In this document: positions 45,030 to 55,073 of the stretch, in pieces
Numbering within the stretch: position 1 is the stretch's first letter
How the letters are laid out: every line of letters begins with the position of its first letter
Assembly: GCF_002742285.1 (NCBI RefSeq)
Contig: NZ_MDGM01000009.1
Coordinates: 62,001-126,000 of the forward strand
Direction: 5' to 3'
Length of the DNA stretch: 64,000 bases
Source of the DNA: Paramylibacter kogurei
GTDB taxonomy: Bacteria; Pseudomonadota; Alphaproteobacteria; Rhodobacterales; Rhodobacteraceae
Notes under the pieces: generated by a model
Database searches by the model: none
What the model was told of the DNA's origin: nothing
What the model saw: only the letters and a program-made list of their open reading frames with translations
Made by a program: the position numbers and the translations under genes

Positions 45030-46522
45030 ATGAAAATGAAGTCTTCATTGCTAAAATCATCCGCATAAAATCTTTCTTCGCGGTGATTTTCGATGCGAAT
45101 TGTTTCACCACCAATCACAATGACCGCACCAAATGATCGGCTTCTGATGTCCAGACTATCCACATGCCCGACCAGTTCAAATTGCGACAGATCAATCACA
45201 TCTTTGCCCAGTTGAAAATCGGTGATGATATCGCGCCGCCCATCGGGTGCAAAAACAAAGGTGTCATTTCCTGTTCCACCTGTCAGAATATCGCGCCCTG
45301 CGCCGCCATCAATCATATCATCCCCAGCACGCCCATTGATCTGATCGCCATTGCCAGCGCCAAACATAATGTCATTATCTGTACTGCCAATCAGGTTATC
45401 CGCATCCCCCGCACCATTGATCACATAGCCTGTGTTTTGCGGGGTGTAGGTGAATTGGGTCATGGCGTGTTCGCTGCTACTGCCCACGAATAATTGGATT
45501 GTATCATCCAAAATCACCAGTTCCATTGTGCTGATATTATTCAGCGCCGTTTCAAAATCATCGGCCAAGACTTCGCGCAATTGCAATTGCCCATCGGACG
45601 TTAATTCAAACACCGTGATCCCATCATCCGATCCGGCCACAAAAACATATGCACGCCCATGATGGGCAATGGTTTCAACGATGCTGGCATCCTGAAACCG
45701 CGTATCGCGCCCATCTAACACATGATCGGTTTGTGTCAGGTGCCCATGATTATTGATATGATAGACGGTTACACTGTTTGTGCCTGCGGATGTGAGAACC
45801 GCAAAATGCATTTCCCCAACCGCAACAATATCAACGTCCGTTGACAACGCCAATCCCGCCCCGTGATCGGGTGAAATCGTATCACGTGCACGTAAATTGC
45901 CATGGCGCCCCACGACATAGGTTTGAATACCCGCATCAATTCCCGAAACCGTAATCAAAAACGTGCGATCCCCGATGGTGACACTGTCCATCGCTGTGAC
46001 ATCGCCCAGATGCGTATCATTCGTATCATCATATCCGCGTTTTTCGCGAAAGCTCAGATCATTCATAATGCGATAGCTTTCGATCCCCGATTGCCCATTG
46101 CGAATAACGAATGTGAATGTTTTCCCATCCAGTTGCACCGTATGGGTCAGCGCAAAATGCCCATAATCTGTTGTATCGCCAGTAATGTTAAATTCATTAT
46201 CAAGCTTTCCCGTGCTATCAATGGGAACCAACGCGGCACTATCGTCATAGCGCCCCGACGTGAGCAAAAAGGTTTCACCATTATGCGTGATCAATTCAAA
46301 CCCGTTCAGGGTGTTTGAACCGGTTTCATCCCCTTGTGCAAGACCACCACGACGACGTGGAGCAGCATCGGAATAAATGTAATAGATTCCAAAATTGCCC
46401 TGCGCCTCGCTCCCCGTGATCAAAAATACGCGACTGCCGGAAAAGAACACTGCGAAATCATTCACCCCGACCAAATTGCTATTGCCTTGTCGAAACACTG
46501 TCGACACCACGCTCAGCGTCAT
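45026..46522 (-). CDS. RTX calcium-binding protein with N-terminal propeller-like repeats
   Basis: A 498-residue protein without an N-terminal signal peptide. Residues 1-370 contain repeated strand blocks of the form ELITHNGETFLLTSGRYD, SVTIGDRTFLITVSGIDAG and IAHHGRAYVFVAGSDDGITV, spaced about 50 residues, suggesting a beta-propeller. Residues about 375-430 carry RTX nonapeptides (DDMIDGGAGRDILTGGTGND) followed by a C-terminal beta-roll cap. This layout indicates calcium-dependent folding after type I secretion. No T1SS genes are adjacent. Function of the propeller is unknown. It converges on and shares a stop-codon tetranucleotide with the peroxidase gene. Confidence 0.82.
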   Translation of the reverse strand: MTLSVVSTVFRQGNSNLVGVNDFAVFFSGSRVFLITGSEAQGNFGIYYIYSDAAPRRRGGLAQGDETGSNTLNGFELITHNGETFLLTSGRYDDSAALVPIDSTGKLDNEFNITGDTTDYGHFALTHTVQLDGKTFTFVIRNGQSGIESYRIMNDLSFREKRGYDDTNDTHLGDVTAMDSVTIGDRTFLITVSGIDAGIQTYVVGRHGNLRARDTISPDHGAGLALSTDVDIVAVGEMHFAVLTSAGTNSVTVYHINNHGHLTQTDHVLDGRDTRFQDASIVETIAHHGRAYVFVAGSDDGITVFELTSDGQLQLREVLADDFETALNNISTMELVILDDTIQLFVGSSSEHAMTQFTYTPQNTGYVINGAGDADNLIGSTDNDIMFGAGNGDQINGRAGDDMIDGGAGRDILTGGTGNDTFVFAPDGRRDIITDFQLGKDVIDLSQFELVGHVDSLDIRSRSFGAVIVIGGETIRIENHREERFYADDFSNEDFIFI

Positions 46523-46625
46523 TTGCCATCACCCCATAGCCGATGCAAAGGATGGCAACATATTGTCCCACCACTTATCCCAGTGGCAGGATGCGTAATA
46601 AATGCTTAGCGGGTGTTAACGGGGC

Positions 46626-47723
46626 TTAGGTATTAAACAGAAAATGCAACACATCGCCGTCAGACACGATATAGGATTTCCCTTCGGCGCGCATTTTGCC
46701 CGCCTCTTTGGAACCTTGTTCGCCGTTATTGGCAATATAATCATCATAAGCGATTGTTTCTGCACGGATAAATCCACGTTCAAAATCACCATGAATAACG
46801 CCTGCGGCCTGTGGCGCGCTGGTGCCAACCTTGATTGTCCATGCGCGGGTTTCTTTGGGGCCGACGGTGAAATATGTTTGCAATTTTAACAAATCATAGC
46901 CTGCGCGAATGACGCGGTTCAAACCCGCCTCTTTCAGACCCAGTTCTTCTAGGAACATTTCCGCGCCCTCATCATCCAATTGGCTGATCTCTTCTTCGAT
47001 CGCAGCGGACACAACAACAGATGCTGCACCTTGTTCTGCGGCCAGTTTCGCCACCGCATCGGAATGCGCGTTGCCTTTGGCTGCGTTTTCCTCTTCAACG
47101 TTACACACGTACAAAACGGGTTTGGACGACAGCAATGTCAGGCTGTTCCACAATTTACGTTCGTCTTCGGCAACCTCAACTGTGCGTGCAGGTTTGCCCG
47201 ATTCAATGGCCGCCTTGGCCTTGTCCAACAAATCTTTGGTGGCAACGGCTTCTTTGTCGCCGCCTTTGATTTTGCGCACCAGATTTTGCAGACGTTTTTC
47301 AATGCTTTCCAAATCGGCCAACATCAATTCCGTTTCGATGGTTTCCGCATCTTCAATCGGGTTTACGCGCCCATCAACATGGGTCACATCATCATCCTCG
47401 AAACAACGCAGAACATGGGCAATCGCATCACATTCACGAATGTTGGCCAAGAATTGGTTGCCGAGCCCTTCGCCCTTGGATGCGCCTTTGACCAAACCGG
47501 CGATATCCACAAATGTCATACGCGCAGGCAAGATTTGTTTTGAACTGGCAATGGCCGCCAATTTATCCAGACGTTCATCGGGCACGGATACCTCGCCCAC
47601 ATTGGGTTCGATGGTGCAAAATGGGAAATTCGCCGCCTGTGCCGCCGCGGTGCGGGTCAGCGCGTTGAACAATGTCGATTTACCTACGTTTGGCAGGCCA
47701 ACAATACCAGTTTTAAAACCCAT
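46626..47723 (-). CDS. ychF: Redox-regulated ATPase/GTPase YchF (Obg family)
   Basis: A 365-residue P-loop protein with G1 GLPNVGKST, G3 DIAGLVKGASKGEGLGNQFL within the Obg-like region, and NVEEEN in place of the G4 motif (the known reason YchF prefers ATP). The C-terminal TGS domain follows and ends FNT. The ATG at 47723 (MGFKTGIVG) is the family start; the frame extends to 47765 without support. It is a conserved ribosome-associated housekeeping protein linked to translation and oxidative-stress responses. Confidence 0.96.
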   Translation of the reverse strand: MGFKTGIVGLPNVGKSTLFNALTRTAAAQAANFPFCTIEPNVGEVSVPDERLDKLAAIASSKQILPARMTFVDIAGLVKGASKGEGLGNQFLANIRECDAIAHVLRCFEDDDVTHVDGRVNPIEDAETIETELMLADLESIEKRLQNLVRKIKGGDKEAVATKDLLDKAKAAIESGKPARTVEVAEDERKLWNSLTLLSSKPVLYVCNVEEENAAKGNAHSDAVAKLAAEQGAASVVVSAAIEEEISQLDDEGAEMFLEELGLKEAGLNRVIRAGYDLLKLQTYFTVGPKETRAWTIKVGTSAPQAAGVIHGDFERGFIRAETIAYDDYIANNGEQGSKEAGKMRAEGKSYIVSDGDVLHFLFNT

Positions 47724-47808
47724 TTTGGATGCTCCGATGCTATGCAATAATCCGTTTTGCAGCATCTAGCCTTGGCGGGGTGAAAACACAAGCCCCGCCA
47801 AGTTTTCG

Positions 47809-49641
47809 TTATTGATCAACGCCCAGAAACCCGCCTGATTGTCGCGCCCAAAGTTCTGCGTAAATCCCGCCACTTGCCAGCAATTCTTCATGGCTGCCAT
47901 CCTCGACCACCGCGCCATCATCCAGCACCACAATGCGATCCATCTGTGCGATGGTGGACAGGCGGTGCGCAATGGCGATCACGGTTTTATTTTCCATGAT
48001 GTCAAACAGCGTATCTTGAATGGCGGCCTCGACTTGGCTGTCCAATGCCGATGTTGCCTCGTCCAAAATCAGGATCGGTGCATCCTTTAAAATCACGCGC
48101 GCAATCGCCACACGTTGGCGTTGCCCGCCCGATAATTTCACGCCGCGCTCGCCCACGTGGGCGCTATACCCTTTGCGCCCTTTTGGGTCTTCCAGATCAA
48201 GTATGAATTCATGCGCTTCGGCCTTTTGCGCCGCTGCAATCATTTCATCCTCGCTTGCATCGGGGCGACCATATAACAGATTGGCACGCACGGATCGGTG
48301 CAACAGCGAACTGTCTTGGGTTACCATACCGATTTGGCGGCGCAGGCTGTCTTGGGTCACATCGGACACGTTTTGCCCATCAATGGTGATTTCGCCCTGC
48401 TCCGCATCACGAAACCGCAACAACAGATTCACAAGACTGGATTTCCCAGCACCAGAACGCCCGATCAAACCAACGCGTTGCCCCGCGGGGATATGCAGAT
48501 CAATACCGTTCAATCCACCTTGATCCTTGCCGTAATGATGGCTCAATCCCTTGATATGGATCGCACCCTCTTCGACAACCATTTCGGGGGCACGCGGTGC
48601 ATCCACCACGGCCTGTGGTTTGGCGATGGATTCCAATCCTTCGCGGATCACACCTGCATGTTCAAACAGGCGAATGGTAACCCACATGATCCAGCCGCTC
48701 ATCCCGTTTAATCGGATGGTCAGCGCAGATGCCGCCGCCACCTCGCCAATGGTCACATGGCCATTCATCCATAACCAAATCGCAGGGCCAACAACCCCCA
48801 CCATCAACGCCCCATTGAGCAGGTTCAGACCAAACGACATTTCCGTCATCAGACGCAAAAACCTCTGGAACCGTAGCCGCAATCGGCGCAGCGCGGATAA
48901 TGCATATGCCTCTTCGCTCGCACCATGTGCGAATAATTTCACCGTTTCGATGTTGGAATAGGCATCAACAACCCGCCCCGTCACCAATGATCGCGCCGCC
49001 GACCATTTTTCCGATGCAACGGACACACGCACCGCAATGCGGCGTACATATAATATGTATAACACCAGCCAAATCGCCAAAGGTGCGCCAAGGCGAATAT
49101 CAATCTGTGTCAAAATCAAAATCGCACCCAACACATATGTGGTGGCGTACCAAATGCCCTCGAACGCCATATAGGTGGAATCCTCCACCGCAGGGCCAAG
49201 CTGCATCACGCGGTTGGTCAAACGCCCTGCAAAATCGTTTTGGAAAAACGATGATGATTGCCCCAACATATGTTTATGCGCACGCCAACGGGTTTGATCT
49301 TGCAAATTCGACGCAAGCGTTTGTTCCAAAAAGAAATGATTCAACGTGATTATCACAGGGCGCAAAAACAGGATGAAAATAATCACAAGGATCAATTCAA
49401 ACCCATGCTGTGCCCAAAACGCATCTGGGCTGCTTGCTCCCATCAAATCAATGATGCGCCCAGAATAAAAAATCAGCCCACTTTCCATCAGCGCCACCAA
49501 AACGCCGGTGATCGCCATCCAAGGCAACCATTTTTTAAACGGCGCTAATTGTTGCACCATATAGGGCCACAATTTCGCAGGCGGCGTACCAGCGGGCACG
49601 TTTTCAAAGGGACGGATAAGGTTTTCAAATTTACGAAACAT
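47809..49641 (-). CDS. ABC transporter, fused membrane and ATP-binding domains (exporter type)
   Basis: A 610-residue half-transporter. The membrane domain has six helices (about residues 30-330). The ATPase shows Walker [11 protein letters not shown], signature [15 protein letters not shown], Walker [13 protein letters not shown] and the H-loop AHRLSTIAQ. It would act as a homodimeric exporter of lipids or drugs (MsbA/multidrug group); substrate unknown. The ATG at 49641 is preferred because the longer frame adds an atypical Ala/Pro-rich lead. The 283-base gap upstream, before trpA, should hold divergent promoters; I see no further gene there. Confidence 0.92.
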   Translation of the reverse strand: MFRKFENLIRPFENVPAGTPPAKLWPYMVQQLAPFKKWLPWMAITGVLVALMESGLIFYSGRIIDLMGASSPDAFWAQHGFELILVIIFILFLRPVIITLNHFFLEQTLASNLQDQTRWRAHKHMLGQSSSFFQNDFAGRLTNRVMQLGPAVEDSTYMAFEGIWYATTYVLGAILILTQIDIRLGAPLAIWLVLYILYVRRIAVRVSVASEKWSAARSLVTGRVVDAYSNIETVKLFAHGASEEAYALSALRRLRLRFQRFLRLMTEMSFGLNLLNGALMVGVVGPAIWLWMNGHVTIGEVAAASALTIRLNGMSGWIMWVTIRLFEHAGVIREGLESIAKPQAVVDAPRAPEMVVEEGAIHIKGLSHHYGKDQGGLNGIDLHIPAGQRVGLIGRSGAGKSSLVNLLLRFRDAEQGEITIDGQNVSDVTQDSLRRQIGMVTQDSSLLHRSVRANLLYGRPDASEDEMIAAAQKAEAHEFILDLEDPKGRKGYSAHVGERGVKLSGGQRQRVAIARVILKDAPILILDEATSALDSQVEAAIQDTLFDIMENKTVIAIAHRLSTIAQMDRIVVLDDGAVVEDGSHEELLASGGIYAELWARQSGGFLGVDQ

Positions 49642-49924
49642 CGGGGGTGCCTTTCTACGGGCAAAAATAGGAATTGTGATTAACTCTGGGCGCATCCAAA
49701 ACGACAGCCCAATTGGACCAGCGTTCAGCGCAGTGGCGGGGTCCAAATATAGTTCATCAACAATCCTCCGATGTGTTTCGTGGGTCTTAATTATTTCCAG
49801 ATGCTTTCAAAGTCAACTCTGGTGTCTTGGGAAATCTAGCTGGACTGAACCCGTTCGTCGCTTTGCCATTGATTTTCTGAAATATTTCCAGCAAACCACA
49901 CCAAACGGTTTTCAAGGGGTGGTT

Positions 49925-50716
49925 ATGACTCGTATTGCTGCAAAATTTGCTGATCTGAAATCGCAGGGGAAATCTGCCTTTGTGTCTTATATCATGGCGG
50001 GTGATCCCGATTATGATACCACCCTTGCGGTGATGAACGGATTGCCAGGCGCGGGTGTTGATATCATCGAACTTGGCGCACCGTTTACCGATCCCATGGC
50101 CGATGGCCCCACCATTCAATTGGCGGGTCAACGCGCACTTGACGGTGGCATGACGTTGAAAAAGACGCTGCAACTGGTCACTGAATTTCGCAAAACCGAT
50201 GACACCACACCGATTGTGTTGATGGGATATTATAACCCGATTTACAGCCACGGCGTTGATGCGTTTCTGGTGGATGCCAAAGCGGCGGGTGTTGATGGGT
50301 TGATCGTCGTGGACCTGCCCCCCGAAGAAGACAGCGAGCTGTGCATTCCTGCGGGCAAAGCGGGCATTGATTTCATTCGCCTGACAACCCCCACCACCGA
50401 TGAACGCCGCCTGCCAACGGTTTTGCCAAACACATCTGGCTTTATCTATTACGTGGCGATCACGGGGATCACGGGATCTGGTTCTGCCAGCCCAGAAACC
50501 GTTGGGCGCGAAGTTGCACGCATTAAACAAAGCACCGATTTACCCGTCTGCGTTGGCTTTGGGATCAAAACCCCGCAAGACGCCGCCGCAATGGCCGCCG
50601 TCGCCGATGGCGCGGTTGTGGGTTCCGCAATCGTACAAAAACTAGCCGACGGCGACAGCGTTGAAACCGTGTTGGATTTCGTCAAAGATTTGGCAGATGG
50701 CGCGCATAGCGCGTAA
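49925..50716 (+). CDS. trpA: Tryptophan synthase alpha subunit
   Basis: A 263-residue TIM-barrel enzyme. The catalytic residues are Glu49 (IIELGAPF) and Asp60 (PMADGPTIQ), with the phosphate-binding [10 protein letters not shown] near the C-terminus. It cleaves indole-3-glycerol phosphate to indole, passed to TrpB. No trpB is in this window, so the two genes are probably unlinked or further away. The ATG at 49925 is the family start; an upstream frame to 49676 is spurious. YchF and this gene lie on either side of the ABC exporter. Confidence 0.96.
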   Translation: MTRIAAKFADLKSQGKSAFVSYIMAGDPDYDTTLAVMNGLPGAGVDIIELGAPFTDPMADGPTIQLAGQRALDGGMTLKKTLQLVTEFRKTDDTTPIVLMGYYNPIYSHGVDAFLVDAKAAGVDGLIVVDLPPEEDSELCIPAGKAGIDFIRLTTPTTDERRLPTVLPNTSGFIYYVAITGITGSGSASPETVGREVARIKQSTDLPVCVGFGIKTPQDAAAMAAVADGAVVGSAIVQKLADGDSVETVLDFVKDLADGAHSA

Positions 50717-50873
50717 TTTGAATCAACTCTGTCTGATTGATATTTTGTGCGGCAGTGTGAGCCGAACGGCAGGTATGGGGCGGAACAGCCCTTCCCAGTA
50801 ATTTGTATGGACAAATTTATCCACATTCAAAAAATACAGAGGCATCGATAAGTCGATTACAAAATGGAGAGTT

Positions 50874-51188
50874 ATGATCGAGATTATAGCAGAAATAATC
50901 GTGACTTTTTTGGGTTGGACTATTTATGGCTCTGAAGAAAATCCAAGACATCCGTTTTGGAGAAATAGCGTTCGAACAGTTGCTTTTCTTGGAGCTTTCA
51001 TCTCGATCGCCAGCTTTCTAAACATTCTTGGAGATTTTGAGTTTCCTCGTGTCGTGGTTGGCTTTTGGGCAGTGTGCTCACTTATGGTTATATTAGTCGA
51101 ATATTATATTGGCTCAAAGAAAGTTTGTCTGGCGGCTTTCGTGGTTTGTGCGATTTGGTTTATAGTTGGAATTTTGACACAGATGTAA
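50874..51188 (+). CDS. Hypothetical small membrane protein
   Basis: A 104-residue protein I do not recognise. It has four hydrophobic stretches (about residues 3-17, 33-50, 58-75 and 82-101) separated by short charged loops; GSEENPRHPFWRN is the longest hydrophilic part. A GGAGAGTT ribosome-binding site precedes the ATG. It lies alone between trpA and the lactate dehydrogenase gene, with local composition more AT-rich than either neighbour, so it may be a recent arrival. Membrane location is the only safe statement. Confidence 0.6.
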   Translation: MIEIIAEIIVTFLGWTIYGSEENPRHPFWRNSVRTVAFLGAFISIASFLNILGDFEFPRVVVGFWAVCSLMVILVEYYIGSKKVCLAAFVVCAIWFIVGILTQM

Positions 51189-51357
51189 TGGTGTCAAACT
51201 GGGCTCAAAGCCACCACTCACTATAAACCACATAAAACACGCATGTTTAGCGTTTTTCAACATCCAACCGAATGACTTCACAAATTGGTAAGAAAATATT
51301 GCCAATTTGCAAAAACCTTGAAACAATGGCGGCATCACAACGACAAGGGCCGCGCAT

Positions 51358-52524
51358 ATGCCACCGATCACTACGATTGACGATCTCAAAACCATTTACA
51401 AACGCCGTGTGCCAACGATGTTTTATGATTACGCCGAAAGCGGATCGTGGAGCGAGCAAACATTTCGCGAAAATGTTTCGGATTTTGAAAAAATCCGTCT
51501 GCGCCAAAAGGTGGCGGTGGATATGACCAACCGATCAACGGCCACCACGATGGTTGGCCAAGATGTGGCGATGCCTGTCGCCCTTGCCCCCGTTGGATTA
51601 ACGGGGATGCAACACCCAGATGGGGAAATTAAGGCCGCGCGCGCTGCGGAAAAATTCGGGGTGCCATTCACCCTGTCCACCATGTCGATCTGTTCAATCG
51701 AAGATGTCGCCGCCCACACCACAAAACCATTCTGGTTTCAGCTTTATGTGATGAAAGATCGCGATTTTATCGAACGCCTAATTGATCGGGCCAAGGCGGC
51801 GGGCTGTTCCGCGCTTGTCCTGACATTCGATCTGCAAATTTTGGGACAACGCCACAAGGACATTAAAAATGGCCTGTCTGCCCCGCCCAAGCTGACCATT
51901 CGCAATATGATTGATATTGCCCAGCGCCAACGTTGGGCTTGGGGGATGCTGGGCACAAAACGGCACAGCTTTGGCAATATTGTCGGGCATGCCAAGGGTG
52001 TTGGGGATTTATCATCCCTTTCATCATGGACGGCGGAACAGTTTGACCCTGCGCTCAATTGGGATGATATCGCTTGGATCAAGGAACGCTGGGGTGGGCC
52101 GTTGATCCTGAAGGGTATTTTGGATGTGGACGATGCACGCCGTTCGGTCGATAGCGGTGCAGATGCGTTGATCGTATCCAACCACGGCGGGCGCCAGTTG
52201 GACGGGGCATTGTCATCCATCCGCATGTTGCCAGACATCGTTGATGCGGTGGGTAAGGATATCGAAATCCACATGGACAGCGGCATTCGATCTGGCCAAG
52301 ATGTGCTTAAGGCCGTGGCGCTAGGGGCAAAATCAACCTATATCGGGCGAAGCTTTATTTATGGTCTTGGCGCGATGGGCGAAAAGGGCGTTACGGCTGC
52401 ATTAAATGTCATTCACAAGGAATTGGACACAACAATGGCGCTGTGCGGTGAACGTTTGATTACCAATATGTCACGTGATAACCTGTTGATCCCAAAAGGG
52501 TTTCGCGATGAATTCACCGACTGA
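51358..52524 (+). CDS. lldD: FMN-dependent L-lactate dehydrogenase (LldD family)
   Basis: A 388-residue FMN alpha-hydroxy-acid dehydrogenase. Landmarks: FYDYAESGSWSEQT at the start, substrate/FMN residues in APVGLTGMQHPDGE and FWFQLYVMKDR, and the catalytic His-Arg region SNHGGRQLDGA. It oxidises L-lactate to pyruvate and passes electrons to the quinone pool or cytochromes. The hydrophobic loop typical of membrane-associated LldD is present around residues 180-215. Glycolate or mandelate oxidases share the fold, so the substrate is probable rather than certain. It overlaps the sulfotransferase-like gene by 17 bases. Confidence 0.88.
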   Translation: MPPITTIDDLKTIYKRRVPTMFYDYAESGSWSEQTFRENVSDFEKIRLRQKVAVDMTNRSTATTMVGQDVAMPVALAPVGLTGMQHPDGEIKAARAAEKFGVPFTLSTMSICSIEDVAAHTTKPFWFQLYVMKDRDFIERLIDRAKAAGCSALVLTFDLQILGQRHKDIKNGLSAPPKLTIRNMIDIAQRQRWAWGMLGTKRHSFGNIVGHAKGVGDLSSLSSWTAEQFDPALNWDDIAWIKERWGGPLILKGILDVDDARRSVDSGADALIVSNHGGRQLDGALSSIRMLPDIVDAVGKDIEIHMDSGIRSGQDVLKAVALGAKSTYIGRSFIYGLGAMGEKGVTAALNVIHKELDTTMALCGERLITNMSRDNLLIPKGFRDEFTD

Positions 52525-53266
52525 TCCAGAACCGTGGTTAATTATCACCATGCAACGCTGTGGCGGCACCAGCCTGTCACAGTTTTTGGATGCCTGTTCG
52601 CCCCATGACACCGCCCAAGACGAACCGTTCTTGCGTTCGCGCCAATATGGTTTCACAACACAGCGCCATCGCGAAAATCCAGATGTTGATCGGCTGAAGG
52701 ATGATCTGGGATCTGTTCTGAAGAAACGAGAAAATATCAAACATTGTATTTGCACCGCGCATCCCGACATCACCAATATCCTGTTGGATTTGGCACAGGA
52801 ATTAAACCGCCCCGTGATTATGTTGATGCGCCATGATGAAATCGCGCGTTTTCGCAGCTTGATGATCGCAAAATCAACCAAGCTGTGGTTTCGCAATCGC
52901 CCGAAAATTTTCAACACGCGCGTGCAAAAATTAAAGTCCGGCGAAGTCACGGCCAAGCCGATCAATTTGGAAAAAGTCGCCAGCCGTTTGATACATTTCA
53001 TGGAATTAAAGGCGCAAACATTGGCGCATATCGAACATATCGGCTTGTCCCCGATACGCATCTTTTACGAAGATTTTTATCGCCCCGAAACACTGGCGCA
53101 AAACGCGATTGATCTGGCAAACCGTTTGGGCATGGAATGTGCACCCGATGCGCCCCATTTGAAACGTTTGATGAATATCGATCCCAATAAACATCGCGCC
53201 GATATTGAAAAACTACCGCCCAATTTATCTGCGTTTGATGAAATGTTGAAAAACATGCAACCATAG
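52508..53266 (+). CDS. Sulfotransferase-like protein (Stf0-type)
   Basis: A 252-residue protein. The 5'-phosphosulfate loop pattern appears as WLIITMQRCGGTSLSQFLD near the N-terminus, and IMLMRHDEIARFRS corresponds to the 3'-phosphate-binding strand with its arginine. The remaining helices resemble Stf0/LPS sulfotransferases. It would transfer sulfate from PAPS to a carbohydrate or lipid acceptor. Its start lies inside the end of lldD (17-base overlap), suggesting translational coupling, although no functional link is evident. Confidence 0.7.
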   Translation: MNSPTDPEPWLIITMQRCGGTSLSQFLDACSPHDTAQDEPFLRSRQYGFTTQRHRENPDVDRLKDDLGSVLKKRENIKHCICTAHPDITNILLDLAQELNRPVIMLMRHDEIARFRSLMIAKSTKLWFRNRPKIFNTRVQKLKSGEVTAKPINLEKVASRLIHFMELKAQTLAHIEHIGLSPIRIFYEDFYRPETLAQNAIDLANRLGMECAPDAPHLKRLMNIDPNKHRADIEKLPPNLSAFDEMLKNMQP

Positions 53267-53348
53267 ATTGCAATCTATCAGAATCACCCCTAAGGTGGAT
53301 GTACTAGGGACACACAACACGCAATGCATAACTTCTGTAGGGGGGAGA

Positions 53349-53537
53349 ATGCGCATCATTAAAGATACGATTCCAGATTCAATTGTAAAACGCTATCACA
53401 AATCAGAGGAAAAGGCTTTCGGCTCGCTCGAAAACTTTGTTCATCACGTGATTTCATCCGATTTCGATAGTTTTGAGCCACCAGAACAACCAAAGGTGCA
53501 ATTTAACCCGCGAATTGTGCAATCTTCGGGTAAATAA
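53349..53537 (+). CDS. Small hypothetical protein (62 residues)
   Basis: A short acidic/basic protein beginning [20 protein letters not shown], with no membrane segment or cysteine. The ATG at 53349 is preceded by a very strong GGGGGGAGA ribosome-binding site; the frame extends to 53268 but the site favours the inner ATG. A helical N-terminal half and a Pro-rich tail are apparent. It stands alone between the sulfotransferase-like gene and rplY. I do not recognise the family; a DNA- or protein-binding role would be a guess. Confidence 0.55.
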   Translation: MRIIKDTIPDSIVKRYHKSEEKAFGSLENFVHHVISSDFDSFEPPEQPKVQFNPRIVQSSGK

Positions 53538-53629
53538 CCACTTTCCTTTGGGCGCAATCCATCCTATATGCAGCGCTTCACGCGGCACTGCACCCTTGGA
53601 GGAGGCCGCATAACCTTAGGAGAATTACT

Positions 53630-54295
53630 ATGGCTGGGAAAATTCCTGATCTAGAAGTCATGGCGCGTACGGGGACAGGCAAGGGGGCCGCCCGATCTGC
53701 ACGCCGTGAAGGGCTTGTACCTGGTGTTGTATATGGCGGTGGCGCAGAGCCACAAGCGATTGCAATCCCGTTCAACATTCTGTTGAAAAAATTGAAAGAC
53801 GGTGGCTTTATGTCCACCCTATTCAACCTAAAAATCGAAGGCCAAGAAGACGTGCGTTGCGTATGTCGTGGTGTTCAACGTGATGTTGTCAAAGATTTGC
53901 CAACACACCTTGACCTGTTGCGTCTGAAACGCGACAGCCGCATCAACATGAACATCCACGTTGAATTCATCAACATGGAAACATGTGTTGGTCTGAAAGC
54001 TGGTGGTACATTTAACGCTGTACGTCCAGAAATCGAATTGGTTGTGACCGCGGGTGATATCCCTGAACAAATCGTTGTCGATGTTGAAAACATGGAAATC
54101 GGCGATTCAATCAGCATCTCTGACGTGACATTGCCAGAAGGCACACGCCCAGTTATCACCGATCGTGATTTCGTAATCGCGAACGTATCTGCCCCATCTG
54201 CGTTGAAATCTGATGACGAGGACGAGACAGAAGAAGGCACAACAGAAGAAGGTGCAGAAGAAGCACCAGCAGCAGAAGACGCTGCAGAAGAATAA
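53630..54295 (+). CDS. rplY: 50S ribosomal protein L25/general stress protein Ctc
   Basis: A 221-residue L25 of the long (Ctc) type. The N-terminal 5S-rRNA-binding domain has [20 protein letters not shown]; the C-terminal TL5 beta domain contains [20 protein letters not shown]. It ends in an acidic Glu/Ala tail common in alphaproteobacteria. AGGAGAATTACT precedes the ATG. It binds 5S rRNA in the large subunit. It is followed by a strong terminator, then pth, the usual rplY-pth pairing. Confidence 0.97.
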   Translation: MAGKIPDLEVMARTGTGKGAARSARREGLVPGVVYGGGAEPQAIAIPFNILLKKLKDGGFMSTLFNLKIEGQEDVRCVCRGVQRDVVKDLPTHLDLLRLKRDSRINMNIHVEFINMETCVGLKAGGTFNAVRPEIELVVTAGDIPEQIVVDVENMEIGDSISISDVTLPEGTRPVITDRDFVIANVSAPSALKSDDEDETEEGTTEEGAEEAPAAEDAAEE

Positions 54296-54318
54296 ATTCT
54301 TCTTCTTTGTTAAATTTG

Positions 54319-54348
54319 AAACGCCCGCATCACTTGCGGGCGTTTTTA
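54319..54348 (+). terminator. Rho-independent terminator after rplY
   Basis: AAACGCCCGCA (54319-54329) pairs with TGCGGGCGTTT (54335-54345), loop of five bases, followed by TT. It separates rplY from pth, so pth relies on read-through or its own promoter. Confidence 0.88.
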
Positions 54349-54369
54349 TTTGCGCATATCAGTGAGCGT

Positions 54370-55068
54370 ATGAAATTATTTGTTGGTCTTGGTAACCCCG
54401 GCGCAAAATATGCGCAAAACCGTCATAACATCGGGTTTATGGCGATGGATGAAATTGCGCGCGATCACGGGTTTTCCCCGTGGCGGGCCAAATTCCAAGG
54501 CCAAATCGCCGATGGCCGTTTGGGCGGGCAAAAGGTGGCGTTATTAAAACCCGAAACATTTATGAACCTGTCTGGGCAATCGGTAAATGCCGCGATGCAG
54601 TTTTACAAAATTGCCCCCAACGATGTGACGGTGTTTCACGATGAATTGGATCTGGCACCTGCGAAATGCCGCGTCAAAATGGGTGGTGGCCATGCGGGGC
54701 ATAATGGGCTGCGGTCCATCCACCAACATATTGGCGCGGACTATCAACGCGTGCGCATGGGCATCGGGCATCCCGGGCACAAAGACCGTGTTGCGGCTTA
54801 TGTTTTGCATGATTTTGCCAAGGCGGATGCAGATTGGCTGGATGATGTGCTACGCGGTTGTGGTGATGGTGCGCCGTATCTGGCCGATGGTGACAATGGC
54901 AAATTCATGAACGCGGTGGCGTTGAGGGTGAATCCAAATCATGCTGCGCCCAAAGAAACAACCAAACCCACAAAAAAGCCTGCGCAAAAAGCGGCCAAGG
55001 TTGAAACACCCCCGCCCGTGGATAATCGCAGCGCGATGCAAAAATTGCTGGATAAATTTAACAGGTAA
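54370..55068 (+). CDS. pth: Peptidyl-tRNA hydrolase
   Basis: A 232-residue enzyme with Asn9 (GLGNPG), catalytic His19 (NRHNIGF) and Asp91 (VFHDELDL), plus GGGHAGHNGLRSI. It recycles peptidyl-tRNAs released from stalled ribosomes. The core ends near residue 190; a Lys/Ala/Pro-rich tail (about 195-232) is an extension typical of Rhodobacterales. The ATG at 54370 matches the family start. It lies downstream of rplY, a widely conserved pairing. Confidence 0.96.
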   Translation: MKLFVGLGNPGAKYAQNRHNIGFMAMDEIARDHGFSPWRAKFQGQIADGRLGGQKVALLKPETFMNLSGQSVNAAMQFYKIAPNDVTVFHDELDLAPAKCRVKMGGGHAGHNGLRSIHQHIGADYQRVRMGIGHPGHKDRVAAYVLHDFAKADADWLDDVLRGCGDGAPYLADGDNGKFMNAVALRVNPNHAAPKETTKPTKKPAQKAAKVETPPPVDNRSAMQKLLDKFNR

Positions 55069-55073
55069 ATCAT

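Noticed and set aside
49676..49924. N-terminal extension of trpA by 83 codons
   Set aside because: The family start is the ATG at 49925; the extension is low-quality sequence in the divergent promoter region of the ABC exporter.
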